DNA of 53,342 nucleotides from Nostoc spongiaeforme FACHB-130 (GTDB lineage Bacteria > Cyanobacteriota > Cyanobacteriia > Cyanobacteriales > Nostocaceae), in NCBI RefSeq assembly GCF_014698475.1, contig NZ_JACJTB010000046.1, positions 1-53,342 of the forward strand, read 5' to 3'. Under the pieces are notes generated by a model. That model searched no databases. It had not been told where the DNA came from and saw only the letters and a program-made list of their open reading frames with translations. Each line of letters begins with the position of its first letter. Position 1 is the first letter of the stretch. The position numbers and the translations under genes were made by a program. This document shows positions 18,592-26,573 of the stretch, in pieces.

Positions 18592-19344
18592 ATGAATAAC
18601 CATCCGACGATTACACTAAGTCACATCAGTAAGGTCTACGCTAACGGCACTGTTGCCTTACAAGACCTAAACTTAGAAATTCCCGAAGCGCAATTTGTCA
18701 GCTTAGTAGGTGCTTCGGGATGTGGTAAAAGTACAGTGCTGCGATTAATAGCCGGATTAGGCAAAGTCAGTTCCGGTAACATTAATTGGGGCATACCACA
18801 AGCAGCGCGAAAATTAGCCTTTGTCTTTCAAGATGCCGCCCTGATGACCTGGGCAACGGTGAGAGAAAACATCCGCCTACCACTAAAATTGGCGGGAGTC
18901 CCGAAGCAAGATGCTCAAAATTTAGTCCAGCAAGCCTTAGCATTAGTCGGACTGACAAATTTTGCCGATAGCTATCCCCGGCAATTATCTGGGGGGATGA
19001 AAATGCGTGTTTCCATAGCTAGGGCGTTAGTCACTCAACCCAATATTCTATTAATGGATGAACCCTTCGGGGCTTTAGATGAAATTACCCGCAGCAAACT
19101 GAACACTGATTTATTAGATTTGTGGCATAAATATCACTGGACTGTGGTATTTGTCACTCATAATATTTACGAGGCAGTGTATTTATCAAATCGCGTCTTA
19201 GTTATGGGGACAAATCCTGGGCGGGTGGTGGCGGATATTGCAATTGATGTGCCTTATCCCCGTGATGAAGAGTTTCGGACATCAGTGCTGTATAACGAAT
19301 ATTGCCGCAAGGTTTCCCGTTGTTTAGCGGAAACTATAAATTAA
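18592..19344 (+). CDS. ABC transporter ATP-binding protein (SsuB/TauB type)
   Basis: Walker A GASGCGKST, signature LSGGMKMR, Walker B ILLMDEPFGALDE and switch His in VFVTHNIYE are all intact. It powers the adjacent importer. I chose the ATG at 18592 (MNNHPTITLSH). A TTG 12 bp upstream extends the frame but lies in a GCGTCCTTTGCGG-type repeat common in cyanobacterial gaps. The permease starts 6 bp downstream. Confidence 0.9.
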   Translation: MNNHPTITLSHISKVYANGTVALQDLNLEIPEAQFVSLVGASGCGKSTVLRLIAGLGKVSSGNINWGIPQAARKLAFVFQDAALMTWATVRENIRLPLKLAGVPKQDAQNLVQQALALVGLTNFADSYPRQLSGGMKMRVSIARALVTQPNILLMDEPFGALDEITRSKLNTDLLDLWHKYHWTVVFVTHNIYEAVYLSNRVLVMGTNPGRVVADIAIDVPYPRDEEFRTSVLYNEYCRKVSRCLAETIN

Positions 19345-19350
19345 CCGCCG

Positions 19351-20166
19351 ATGAAGATGTTTGATAGGAAGATACAAAGTAAGTTGATTTCTGCTGAGGC
19401 TTTAGCACCTGTTGTAGTTGGGGTGTTAGTGTTGCTGCTGTGGGATATTTTAGTACGAGTCACTAATTTACCGCCTTATATTTTGCCTGGGCCGTTATTA
19501 GTATTGCAAACGTTAATTGCAGATTGGAACGAGTTATTTTCTTCGTTATTAATTACGTTACAAATTACGGTGGTGGCTTTTATTGCTGCTGTGATTTCCG
19601 GCTTATTGATTGCAATTTTGTTTACCCAAAGTAAGTGGATAGAAAAAAGTTTATTTCCCTATACCGTTATTTTACAGACAACACCGATAGTAGCGATCGC
19701 ACCCCTGATTATCCTCTGGTTCAAAAACAACACCTTCGCCGCCCTTGTAGTCTGTGCTTGGATAGTTGCATTTTTCCCCATCGTCTCTAACACCACCCTC
19801 GGACTCAACAGCGTTGACCGCAACTTACTCAATCTCTTTCAACTCTACAAAGCCTCACGCTGGCAAACCCTCTGGTATCTCCGCTTACCCAGTGCCATGC
19901 CTTATTTTTTAGGCGGGTTAAAAATTAGTGGTGGTTTAGCCTTAATTGGTGCTGTCGTCGCCGAATTTGTCGCCGGGACTGGTGGGGCAAAATCCGGCAT
20001 CGCCTACCGTATCTTAATTTCTAGCTATAACCTGCAAATTCCGCGCATGTTTGCCGCCTTATTCCTTACCACTGGCTTGGGTGTATTAATATTTGTCAGC
20101 CTCAGTTACTTATCAGATTTTATATTAAGTAAATGGCATGAAAGCGCCGTGAAATATGAAAATTAG
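19351..20166 (+). CDS. ABC transporter permease (SsuC/TauC type)
   Basis: A 271-residue BPD_transp_1 permease with about six TM helices (ALAPVVVGVLVLLLWDILV, LLITLQITVVAFIAAVISG, ALVVCAWIVAFFPIVSN and others) and a typical EAA-like loop (LYKASRWQTLWYLRLPSAMPY). It forms the channel, probably as a homodimer, for the importer. It is the last gene of the set; 230 bp without a gene follow. Confidence 0.9.
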   Translation: MKMFDRKIQSKLISAEALAPVVVGVLVLLLWDILVRVTNLPPYILPGPLLVLQTLIADWNELFSSLLITLQITVVAFIAAVISGLLIAILFTQSKWIEKSLFPYTVILQTTPIVAIAPLIILWFKNNTFAALVVCAWIVAFFPIVSNTTLGLNSVDRNLLNLFQLYKASRWQTLWYLRLPSAMPYFLGGLKISGGLALIGAVVAEFVAGTGGAKSGIAYRILISSYNLQIPRMFAALFLTTGLGVLIFVSLSYLSDFILSKWHESAVKYEN

Positions 20167-20395
20167 TATATACAGTAGTCTGACTTTAAATATGAAACAA
20201 AGACAAAAGGGATAGATATTTATAAGCCTTGAGAATTGCGATCGCTTTTATTAGTCTGCTAATGTACAAACTCATCTGCGTCCATCCGCGTCCATCGGCG
20301 GTTAATTACTCTTGACTTTTACCTCACTGATTCTCTTGTTTTAGCTAACATTAGAGCAGAGTTAAATCATAAATATCGTACTTAATAGTAGAGCT

Positions 20396-20743
20396 ATGAC
20401 AGCAAGCAACCTTAGACAGCAAATTTTAGAACATCTTGAAACATTACCTGGAGAACAGGTAAAGACTCTCCTATTAACATGGCTGACTAGTTCATCAGGA
20501 GATTTAGCAGATTTTGAGCAGTTACTGGTAAATCAAGCTACTCAAACGACACCAGAATCATTTGAAGTTGGTGAAATAGACACAGCATTAAATTTTCAAC
20601 CTCTTACTGAAGCCCAAATGCTTCAACAAAGTCTATCTGCCCTCGAAACTTACCGCCGCAAAGGTTCAGAAGTGGCGCATAGCCGTGTGCGCGACTGGGC
20701 AGACAGTTTAGGAACTGAGGAAGAACGTCAATGTCCGAGATAG
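20396..20743 (+). CDS. orphan antitoxin-like protein
   Basis: A 115-residue protein with a helical N-terminus (LRQQILEHLETLPGEQVKTLLLTWL) and a C-terminus ending in SRVRDWADSLGTEEERQCPR. This ending resembles cyanobacterial type II antitoxins that overlap a ParE/RelE toxin gene. The expected toxin gene does begin in the overlap (ATG at 20731, MSEIVWTES) but stops after ten codons. So this is probably the surviving antitoxin of a broken module. The assignment rests on the C-terminal pattern and the stub. Confidence 0.6.
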   Translation: MTASNLRQQILEHLETLPGEQVKTLLLTWLTSSSGDLADFEQLLVNQATQTTPESFEVGEIDTALNFQPLTEAQMLQQSLSALETYRRKGSEVAHSRVRDWADSLGTEEERQCPR

Positions 20744-20763
20744 TTTGGACAGAAAGTAATTAA
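20731..20763 (+). pseudogene. ten-codon stub of a ParE/RelE-type toxin
   Basis: The ATG at 20731 overlaps the end of the antitoxin-like gene and reads MSEIVWTES plus Asn and a stop. MSEIVWTE is a common opening of RelE/ParE-family toxins. The rest of the gene is gone, and the convergent RelE gene's stop codon lies at the break point. Probably a deletion scar left where the second toxin-antitoxin pair now abuts. Confidence 0.5.
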
Positions 20764-21026
20764 CTTTCATCCTTGTATATATTACTACGATGTCCTACTT
20801 CCACCACACTTACCAATAAAACATCATCAAAAATCTCATAGATAACACGGTAATCACTGACCCTGATGCGATATAAATTTTCTTCACCTTTTAACTTTTT
20901 TACTCCGTTAGGACGAGGTTCTATTGCCAATTCATCTATCTTGATTTGGATACGTTCTTGCACTTCAGGAGATAGTTTTTTAAAGCCTTTCCTCGCACTC
21001 TTAGTAAATTTAACTTCGTAAGTCAC
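20760..21026 (-). CDS. RelE/YoeB-type mRNA interferase toxin
   Basis: An 88-residue RelE-superfamily toxin: MTYEVKFTKSARKGFKKL, PRPNGVKKLKGEENLYRIR, YRVIYEIFDD and a C-terminal VVEVGHRSNIY. RelE toxins cleave mRNA on the ribosome. Its start overlaps the antitoxin stop by 4 bp (ATGA), the usual arrangement for coupled translation. The pair is complete, in contrast to the broken module to its left. Confidence 0.88.
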   Translation of the reverse strand: MTYEVKFTKSARKGFKKLSPEVQERIQIKIDELAIEPRPNGVKKLKGEENLYRIRVSDYRVIYEIFDDVLLVSVVEVGHRSNIYKDES

Positions 21027-21268
21027 GCAACATCCTTGTTTTTTTCATTAGCAATTTCTTGTTTAATTTCCTCCCAAGCAATCAGACTATTATTTTCAAC
21101 ATCAGTCTTAGCAGCATAATAGGCTTTTAAATCATTTTCTTCTGCTTCATCTTCGATTTTTTGCAATAGAGCGTAAATCTCATCTAGAGTACTATCATAA
21201 GCTTGATGCAAAAGTACATTGATTGCTTTGATTAATTGTTCACGTTCTTGTTCAGTTTTCATTTTCAT
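21023..21268 (-). CDS. antitoxin of the RelE-type pair
   Basis: An 81-residue acidic, helical protein upstream of the toxin and overlapping it by 4 bp. No named DNA-binding fold is evident, but the size, order and overlap are those of a type II antitoxin, which would bind and neutralise the toxin and repress the operon. A second ATG, giving MKTEQ, lies 6 bp downstream of the first. Confidence 0.75.
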   Translation of the reverse strand: MKMKTEQEREQLIKAINVLLHQAYDSTLDEIYALLQKIEDEAEENDLKAYYAAKTDVENNSLIAWEEIKQEIANEKNKDVA

Positions 21269-21434
21269 ATTTAGTTGCTCACAACAATGATGCTAACTTA
21301 ATTTTGTTATTAGCGACCTATCAGACCTTATTATTAAAGAAATGACATTACAACTCAATTATTGCAGCGTCTAGAGGAGCGGAGAAATTAATTCTCAGCC
21401 TACCTCCGCGCCACTCTGCGTTAATAATAAGACT

Positions 21435-22775
21435 ATGGCAACTACCAATTTAGAAACACTGACTGCTGCTTTTTCCGATATTGAAACCATCACTGACCCC
21501 AACCAAGTAGCCAAATTATCCCAGGATTACCACACATTTAGCCCTGTGCTTGTACCCAAATTAGCAGGCAAAGTCGGGGATATTGTTGTCCGCCCTGCCA
21601 ACGAAGAAGAAGTAATTAAAGTAGCCTCGATATGTGCAGAATTACGCATACCTGTAACTGTGCGTGGTGCAGGAACCGGCAATTATGGGCAATGTGTACC
21701 GATGCACGGTGGCGTAATTTTAGACATGACCAAGATGCAGGAAATTCTCTGGATAAACCCAGGAGTAGCGCGGGTACAAGCTGGGGTGAAATTGGCAGCC
21801 TTAGATAAAAAAGCGCGAGAAATTGGCTGGGAAATGCGGATGGCACCTTCAACCTACCGCACAGCCACTATTGGGGGCTTTATCGCTGGTGGGAGTGGTG
21901 GTATTGGTTCAATACAGTATGGGTTACTGGGCGATCGCGGTAATCTTTTGGGATTGCGCGTGATAACTTTAGAATATGAACCCCGTGTTATAGAACTGCG
22001 TGGTGACGATGTGCAGAAAGTCAACCATGCTTGGGGAATTAACGGCATTATTACCGAAGTCGAAATTCCGTTAGGGACTGCTTATCCTTGGGCGGAAGTT
22101 ATTGTCACCTTTAACGACTTTATGACAGCCGCTAAATTTGGTCAGGCATTAGGTAACGCTGATGGGATGATCAAAAAATTAATCTCTATCTTCGCTTCAC
22201 CCATCCCAGAATACTTTAGTGCCTTACATCAATATATTCCTGTTGGTACTCATGGAGCCTTATTAATGATTGCAGAACCCAGTTTAGAACTATTACCGGG
22301 TTTGGTACAGCAATACAACGGTCAAATTACCTATCAAAAGCCAGCCCAAGAAGCAGGTAAGGGACTCAATTTAGCGGAATTTACCTGGAACCACACCACC
22401 TTACACGCCCGTAGTGTTGATACTTCCATTACCTACTTGCAATCTATCTTCCCCGCCGACAAAGGTTTAGAACTAGTAGAAGAGTTGTATCATTATTTCG
22501 GTGATGAAGTGATGATGCACTTAGAATTTATTCGCGTCAACGGCCGAGCCATACCTGCGGCTTTACAACTTGTACGTTACACCACCGAAGCACGCCTGAA
22601 TGAAATTATCGAGTATCACGAAGCTAAAGGTGTGTTTATTGCCAACCCTCATACCTATATTATTGAAGACGGTGGCAGAAAAGTAATTGACCCTGAACAG
22701 TTGAAATTTAAAGAAATGGTTGACCCTTATGGGTTAATGAATCCTGGTAAGAGTAAAGTGCTGAGTGTTGAGTAA
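21435..22775 (+). CDS. FAD-linked oxidase (GlcD/D-lactate dehydrogenase-like)
   Basis: A 446-residue flavoprotein of the FAD_binding_4 fold: VRPANEEEVIKVASICAELRIPVTVRGAGTGN followed by a typical cofactor-binding segment (ATIGGFIAGGSGGIGSIQYG). The C-terminus (EYHEAKGVFIANPHTYIIED, VDPYGLMNPGKSKVL) is also typical. It lies just upstream of glcE and glcF and may supply the catalytic flavin subunit of a glycolate or D-2-hydroxy-acid dehydrogenase. It differs from the usual longer cyanobacterial GlcD, so I give no symbol. Confidence 0.8.
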   Translation: MATTNLETLTAAFSDIETITDPNQVAKLSQDYHTFSPVLVPKLAGKVGDIVVRPANEEEVIKVASICAELRIPVTVRGAGTGNYGQCVPMHGGVILDMTKMQEILWINPGVARVQAGVKLAALDKKAREIGWEMRMAPSTYRTATIGGFIAGGSGGIGSIQYGLLGDRGNLLGLRVITLEYEPRVIELRGDDVQKVNHAWGINGIITEVEIPLGTAYPWAEVIVTFNDFMTAAKFGQALGNADGMIKKLISIFASPIPEYFSALHQYIPVGTHGALLMIAEPSLELLPGLVQQYNGQITYQKPAQEAGKGLNLAEFTWNHTTLHARSVDTSITYLQSIFPADKGLELVEELYHYFGDEVMMHLEFIRVNGRAIPAALQLVRYTTEARLNEIIEYHEAKGVFIANPHTYIIEDGGRKVIDPEQLKFKEMVDPYGLMNPGKSKVLSVE

Positions 22776-22927
22776 ATATTCTTTCCCTGCCTCAACCGTA
22801 TAGCGATAAGTAAAAAGGTAAAAGTAAAAAGGCAAAAATTAAGAATACTTTTGACTTTTGGTTTTTTACTTTTGACTTCTCCTACCTTGCCATAACGATA
22901 ATTTTTAACACTGAACTACTTAAACTA

Positions 22928-24208
22928 ATGAAAGGTATTGCAACCGATATTGCATCTATTGTTGGCGAAGAAAATATTATTCTTTGGGAAAATCTCGCAG
23001 CCAGTCAACAAAAATCTATTCAACAGGCGACATCTGCTGTAAATTCCCCTTGTATTGTCTATCCCCACACTCCAACACAATTATCTCAAGTCATGGCCAC
23101 CGCCTATCAAAATCAGTGGCGAGTCCTGCCTTGTGGGAGTGGTAGTAAACTGAACTGGGGTGGTTTAGCCAAAGGTATTGATATTGTCGTCAGTACAGAA
23201 CGAATTAACCAACTCATTGAACATGCAGTTGGAGATTTGACTATTACAGTCGAAGCGGGGATGAAATTCGCCCAAATCCAAGAAATTTTGGCAAGATCAC
23301 GCCAATTTCTTGCCCTTGACCCCACAACCCCAGAAACAGCAACTATTGGTGGTATCGTAGCTACTGGCGATACAGGTTCTCTGCGACAACGTTATGGTAG
23401 TGTGCGTGATCAGTTACTTGGTATTACCTTTGTACGTGCGGATGGACAAATTGCCAAAGCTGGTGGACGAGTTGTTAAAAACGTTGCTGGCTACGACTTG
23501 ATGAAGTTGTTTACTGGGTCTTACGGCACATTAGGAATTATTAGTCAAGTAACTTTTCGTGTGTATCCGATGCAAGAAGTATCGGGTACTGTGGTGTTAA
23601 CTGGTAAAGCAGAGGCTATCTCTCAAGCTGCTTCTACATTGCGAGGTTCGGCGTTAACCCCAACCCAAGCTGATTTACTATCTGCACAACTTGTATCTAA
23701 CTTAGGTTTGGGTACAGGATTAGGATTAATTGCCCGTTTCCAAAGTATTAGTGAAAGTGTCAAAGAACAATCAAACCGCCTTTTGGAAGTTGGGACAAAA
23801 TTGGGGTTAAATGGTGCAGTATACGCCGATGCCGATGATACCAATCTATGGCAGAGATTACAAAACCAAATCAAATCTATTCACACAGATTCGGCAATTA
23901 CTTGCAAAATAGGAGTATTACCAAGCGCGGCTGTGGAGATTTTAAATCAGGTGAACATTGGTTTAGTTCATATTAGTAGCGGTTTGGGTTGGCTACAATT
24001 AGAGGAGCAGAATCAAGTTTTAAAAATCCGCGATCGCACTCAACATAATCAAGGTTTCTTATCTATTTTAACTGCACCTGTAACAGTCAAGCAAAATATT
24101 GATGTTTGGGGTAACATCGGTAATGCTTTGCCCTTGATGCGTCGCATTAAAGCACAGTTTGATAGCCAAAATATTTTAAGTCCGGGTCGATTTGTCGGTG
24201 GAATTTAA
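22928..24208 (+). CDS. glcE: glycolate oxidase subunit GlcE
   Basis: A 426-residue FAD-binding protein: WRVLPCGSGSKLNWGG, ETATIGGIVATGDTGSLRQRYGSVRDQLLG, AGGRVVKNVAGYDLMKLFTGSYGTLG, ending QNILSPGRFVGGI. These features are diagnostic of GlcE. With GlcF and a GlcD-like subunit it forms the membrane-associated glycolate dehydrogenase that removes photorespiratory glycolate. The gap to the previous gene contains AAAAG/TTTTGACTT repeats. Confidence 0.9.
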   Translation: MKGIATDIASIVGEENIILWENLAASQQKSIQQATSAVNSPCIVYPHTPTQLSQVMATAYQNQWRVLPCGSGSKLNWGGLAKGIDIVVSTERINQLIEHAVGDLTITVEAGMKFAQIQEILARSRQFLALDPTTPETATIGGIVATGDTGSLRQRYGSVRDQLLGITFVRADGQIAKAGGRVVKNVAGYDLMKLFTGSYGTLGIISQVTFRVYPMQEVSGTVVLTGKAEAISQAASTLRGSALTPTQADLLSAQLVSNLGLGTGLGLIARFQSISESVKEQSNRLLEVGTKLGLNGAVYADADDTNLWQRLQNQIKSIHTDSAITCKIGVLPSAAVEILNQVNIGLVHISSGLGWLQLEEQNQVLKIRDRTQHNQGFLSILTAPVTVKQNIDVWGNIGNALPLMRRIKAQFDSQNILSPGRFVGGI

Positions 24209-24344
24209 CGAATTACCACTAAGAAAGTCCTTATGAAACTTATTTCATAGCCCAGCATAAAAGAGTGACTAGTATGTTTACTCAGCAGTCAGCAATTTAT
24301 ATGAGAAAGGGACTCTTCACTCTTGACTAAGTAATAGGATTTTT

Positions 24345-24374
24345 ACTCAGCACTCAGCACTCAGCACTCAGCAC
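24345..24374. repeat. ACTCAGC heptamer array
   Basis: Four uninterrupted copies of a 7-bp unit about 20 bp upstream of the glcF start. This is a classic cyanobacterial tandem heptamer, the same family as the in-frame array in the CheA gene (7289-7338) and the start of cobK (40401). Confidence 0.9.
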
Positions 24375-24394
24375 TTTCAACTCATAGAGGAAAT

Positions 24395-25750
24395 ATGCAA
24401 GTTTCAGAAAATTCTGTTAACAACATTGCTAGTATTAAAAATTTAAAAGGTTTTGATAATAATCATCCACCTGACCCCAAGTTGATTGATACTTGTGTAC
24501 ATTGTGGATTTTGTCTTTCAACTTGTCCTAGTTATCGGGTAATTGGTAAAGAGATGGATTCTCCCAGAGGGCGTATCTATCTGATGGATGCAATTAATGA
24601 AGGTGAAATTGCCCTAAATACAGCTACAATTGAACATTTTGATAGTTGTTTAGGGTGTCTAGCTTGTGTTTCCACTTGTCCTTCCGGCGTACAATATGAC
24701 AAACTAATTTCCGCCACCCGTCATCAAGTTGAACGTAATTATTCCCGCAGTTTACCAGATAAACTTATTCGCCTACTAATATTTTCTCTGTTTCCCAACC
24801 CAGATATTTTACGCATTTTACTTGTGCCATTATTTGTTTATCAAAAGTTGGGATTTTCTAAATTATTACAAGCAACTGGTATTCTCCAGAAAATCTCGCC
24901 ACGCTTGGCAGCAATGGAATCAATTCTGCCACAAATTACTGCCAAATCTTTTCAAGATAATTTACCAGATATTATTCCCGCTAAAGGTACAAAACGCTAT
25001 CGAGTCGGCGTGATTTTAGGATGTGTGCAACGGCTGTTTTTCTCACCTGTGAATGAAGCGACAGTGCGAGTATTAACAGCGAACGGTTGTGAGGTGGTAA
25101 TTCCCAAATCTCAAGGTTGTTGTGCTGCACTTCCCGAACACCAAGGACAAACCGGACAAGCCAAAGCTTTAGCCAGACAAATGATTGATAGTTTCGCTGA
25201 TACTGATGTCGATTTCGTGATTATAAACGCTGCTGGTTGTGGACATACATTAAAAGAATATGGTCACATTTTAGCTGATGATCCAGAATATCGAGAAAAG
25301 GCAGAGAATTTTGCCGCTAAAGTCAAAGACGCGCAAGAGTTTTTAGCCACTGTTGGCTTAACAGCTAAACTATCACCACTCACAGATAAACCTTTAACTG
25401 TGGTTTATCAAGATGCTTGTCATTTATTACATGGACAAAAAATTAGTTTGCAACCGCGTCAATTATTACGTCAAATTCCTGGCGTGACTTTACGAGAACC
25501 TTTAGACGCGGCTTTGTGTTGTGGTAGTGCTGGGGTTTATAACCTATTACAACCAGAAGTTGCTGAGGAATTAGGTAAGCAAAAGGTACAAAATTTATTA
25601 AATACTGGTGCTAATTTAATTGCTTCTCCAAATCCTGGTTGTAGTTTACAAATTACCAAGCATTTAGAATTGCAAGGTAAAAATATTGCGGTGATGCACC
25701 CAATGGAGTTGTTAGATTATGCAATTCAGGGTTTGCAGTTGAGATTGTAA
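24395..25750 (+). CDS. glcF: glycolate oxidase iron-sulfur subunit GlcF
   Basis: A 451-residue protein with two 4Fe-4S ferredoxin-like motifs (CVHCGFCLSTCPSY and CLGCLACVSTCPSG) and two CCG domains (CCAALPEHQG with NAAGCGHTLKEYG, and CCGSAGVYNLLQ). It passes electrons from the flavin subunits GlcD/GlcE to the electron transport chain. AGAGGAAAT just upstream is a good ribosome binding site, with the heptamer array immediately before it. Confidence 0.92.
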   Translation: MQVSENSVNNIASIKNLKGFDNNHPPDPKLIDTCVHCGFCLSTCPSYRVIGKEMDSPRGRIYLMDAINEGEIALNTATIEHFDSCLGCLACVSTCPSGVQYDKLISATRHQVERNYSRSLPDKLIRLLIFSLFPNPDILRILLVPLFVYQKLGFSKLLQATGILQKISPRLAAMESILPQITAKSFQDNLPDIIPAKGTKRYRVGVILGCVQRLFFSPVNEATVRVLTANGCEVVIPKSQGCCAALPEHQGQTGQAKALARQMIDSFADTDVDFVIINAAGCGHTLKEYGHILADDPEYREKAENFAAKVKDAQEFLATVGLTAKLSPLTDKPLTVVYQDACHLLHGQKISLQPRQLLRQIPGVTLREPLDAALCCGSAGVYNLLQPEVAEELGKQKVQNLLNTGANLIASPNPGCSLQITKHLELQGKNIAVMHPMELLDYAIQGLQLRL

Positions 25751-25762
25751 TTTCATGGCCTT

Positions 25763-25955
25763 AGCGACTAAAAGTCGCGGCTATACTGACAAAACCCACC
25801 TACGTGGGTTCAAAACCATGTAGAGACGTTATATGTAACGTCTCTACAGTATTCAAGAAATAGCAACTGCTGTGTCTAAGTATACGCAGTAACCCAACAA
25901 AGTCTTGAAAATCTTGGGTTCCGTTCCTCCACCCAACCTACACCAATCTAAGTTG
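25763..25955. repeat. cluster of three dispersed palindromic repeats
   Basis: Three repeats lie side by side. At 25763-25816: GCGACTAAAAGTCGC followed by CCCACCTACGTGGG, which matches 47439-47491 almost base for base. At 25820-25847: a perfect 12-bp inverted repeat, GTAGAGACGTTA with a 4-base loop. At 25887-25955: a 69-bp element whose reverse complement recurs at 32753-32820. The last includes the stop codon of the neighbouring minus-strand gene. These are small mobile or REP-like elements and may serve as terminators. Confidence 0.8.
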
Positions 25956-26307
25956 TTACCTGTTGTCCTAGCCAGTTAACTCTGATTAATTCACGTTCAC
26001 TAAAAAGACACCATTCAATTAACTGGCGTACAGACGATGGAGTAATAATGGAATCTATTTCCCATTGTGGACAAAGTACACGAATCCAATTATTACCTGC
26101 ATCTGGTAGCCCAGGAAATTCTTTACCAATGTTAATTAAATAACATGTTGATGCAGGCTGCTGTAAATGATATTTAACAATAAAATTTTTATTTTCAGAA
26201 ATTACGTGTAAGACAAAATCATTTGAATCTGGATCATCTTTTACATACCAGATAAATTTACGATTATTAATTACAATTTTCCGCCGATTTTTAGTGCTGA
26301 CAGCCAT
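25948..26307 (-). CDS. hypothetical protein
   Basis: A 119-residue soluble protein that I do not recognise. It begins MAVSTKNRRKIVINNRKFIWYV and contains NNWIRVLCPQWEIDSIITPSSVRQLIEW. The frame has ordinary codon use and a plausible start. Its last codons and stop lie inside a dispersed repeat, so its natural C-terminus may have been altered. It stands alone between glcF and the MASE1 kinase on the opposite strand. Confidence 0.65.
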   Translation of the reverse strand: MAVSTKNRRKIVINNRKFIWYVKDDPDSNDFVLHVISENKNFIVKYHLQQPASTCYLINIGKEFPGLPDAGNNWIRVLCPQWEIDSIITPSSVRQLIEWCLFSERELIRVNWLGQQVTT

Positions 26308-26573
26308 AATTTCAAACTCTTATAACTTTGTGTCCTACTCTTTGGGAAGTCACTTCGTGTCTATGTGTCCTTTGCGATACCCTACCCTTCATTTTCTCCG
26401 CAGTATTACGGAAAACTGCTTGCGCGTCTACGTTTCTTCATACTTTGGCGTAAGTCTTTTGGGATCAAAAAAACCAATGCTTTACTTGTAAAGACCTACT
26501 TATTTGGGAATCATAAGTTAGACAACCTTTGTTGAAGGTTAAATTCTTTCTGCAATTCGCACGGAGACTGAAA

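Noticed and set aside
24345-24374. CRISPR array
   Set aside because: Units are 7 bp with no spacers; this is a tandem heptamer. The other short arrays in the window are of the same type.
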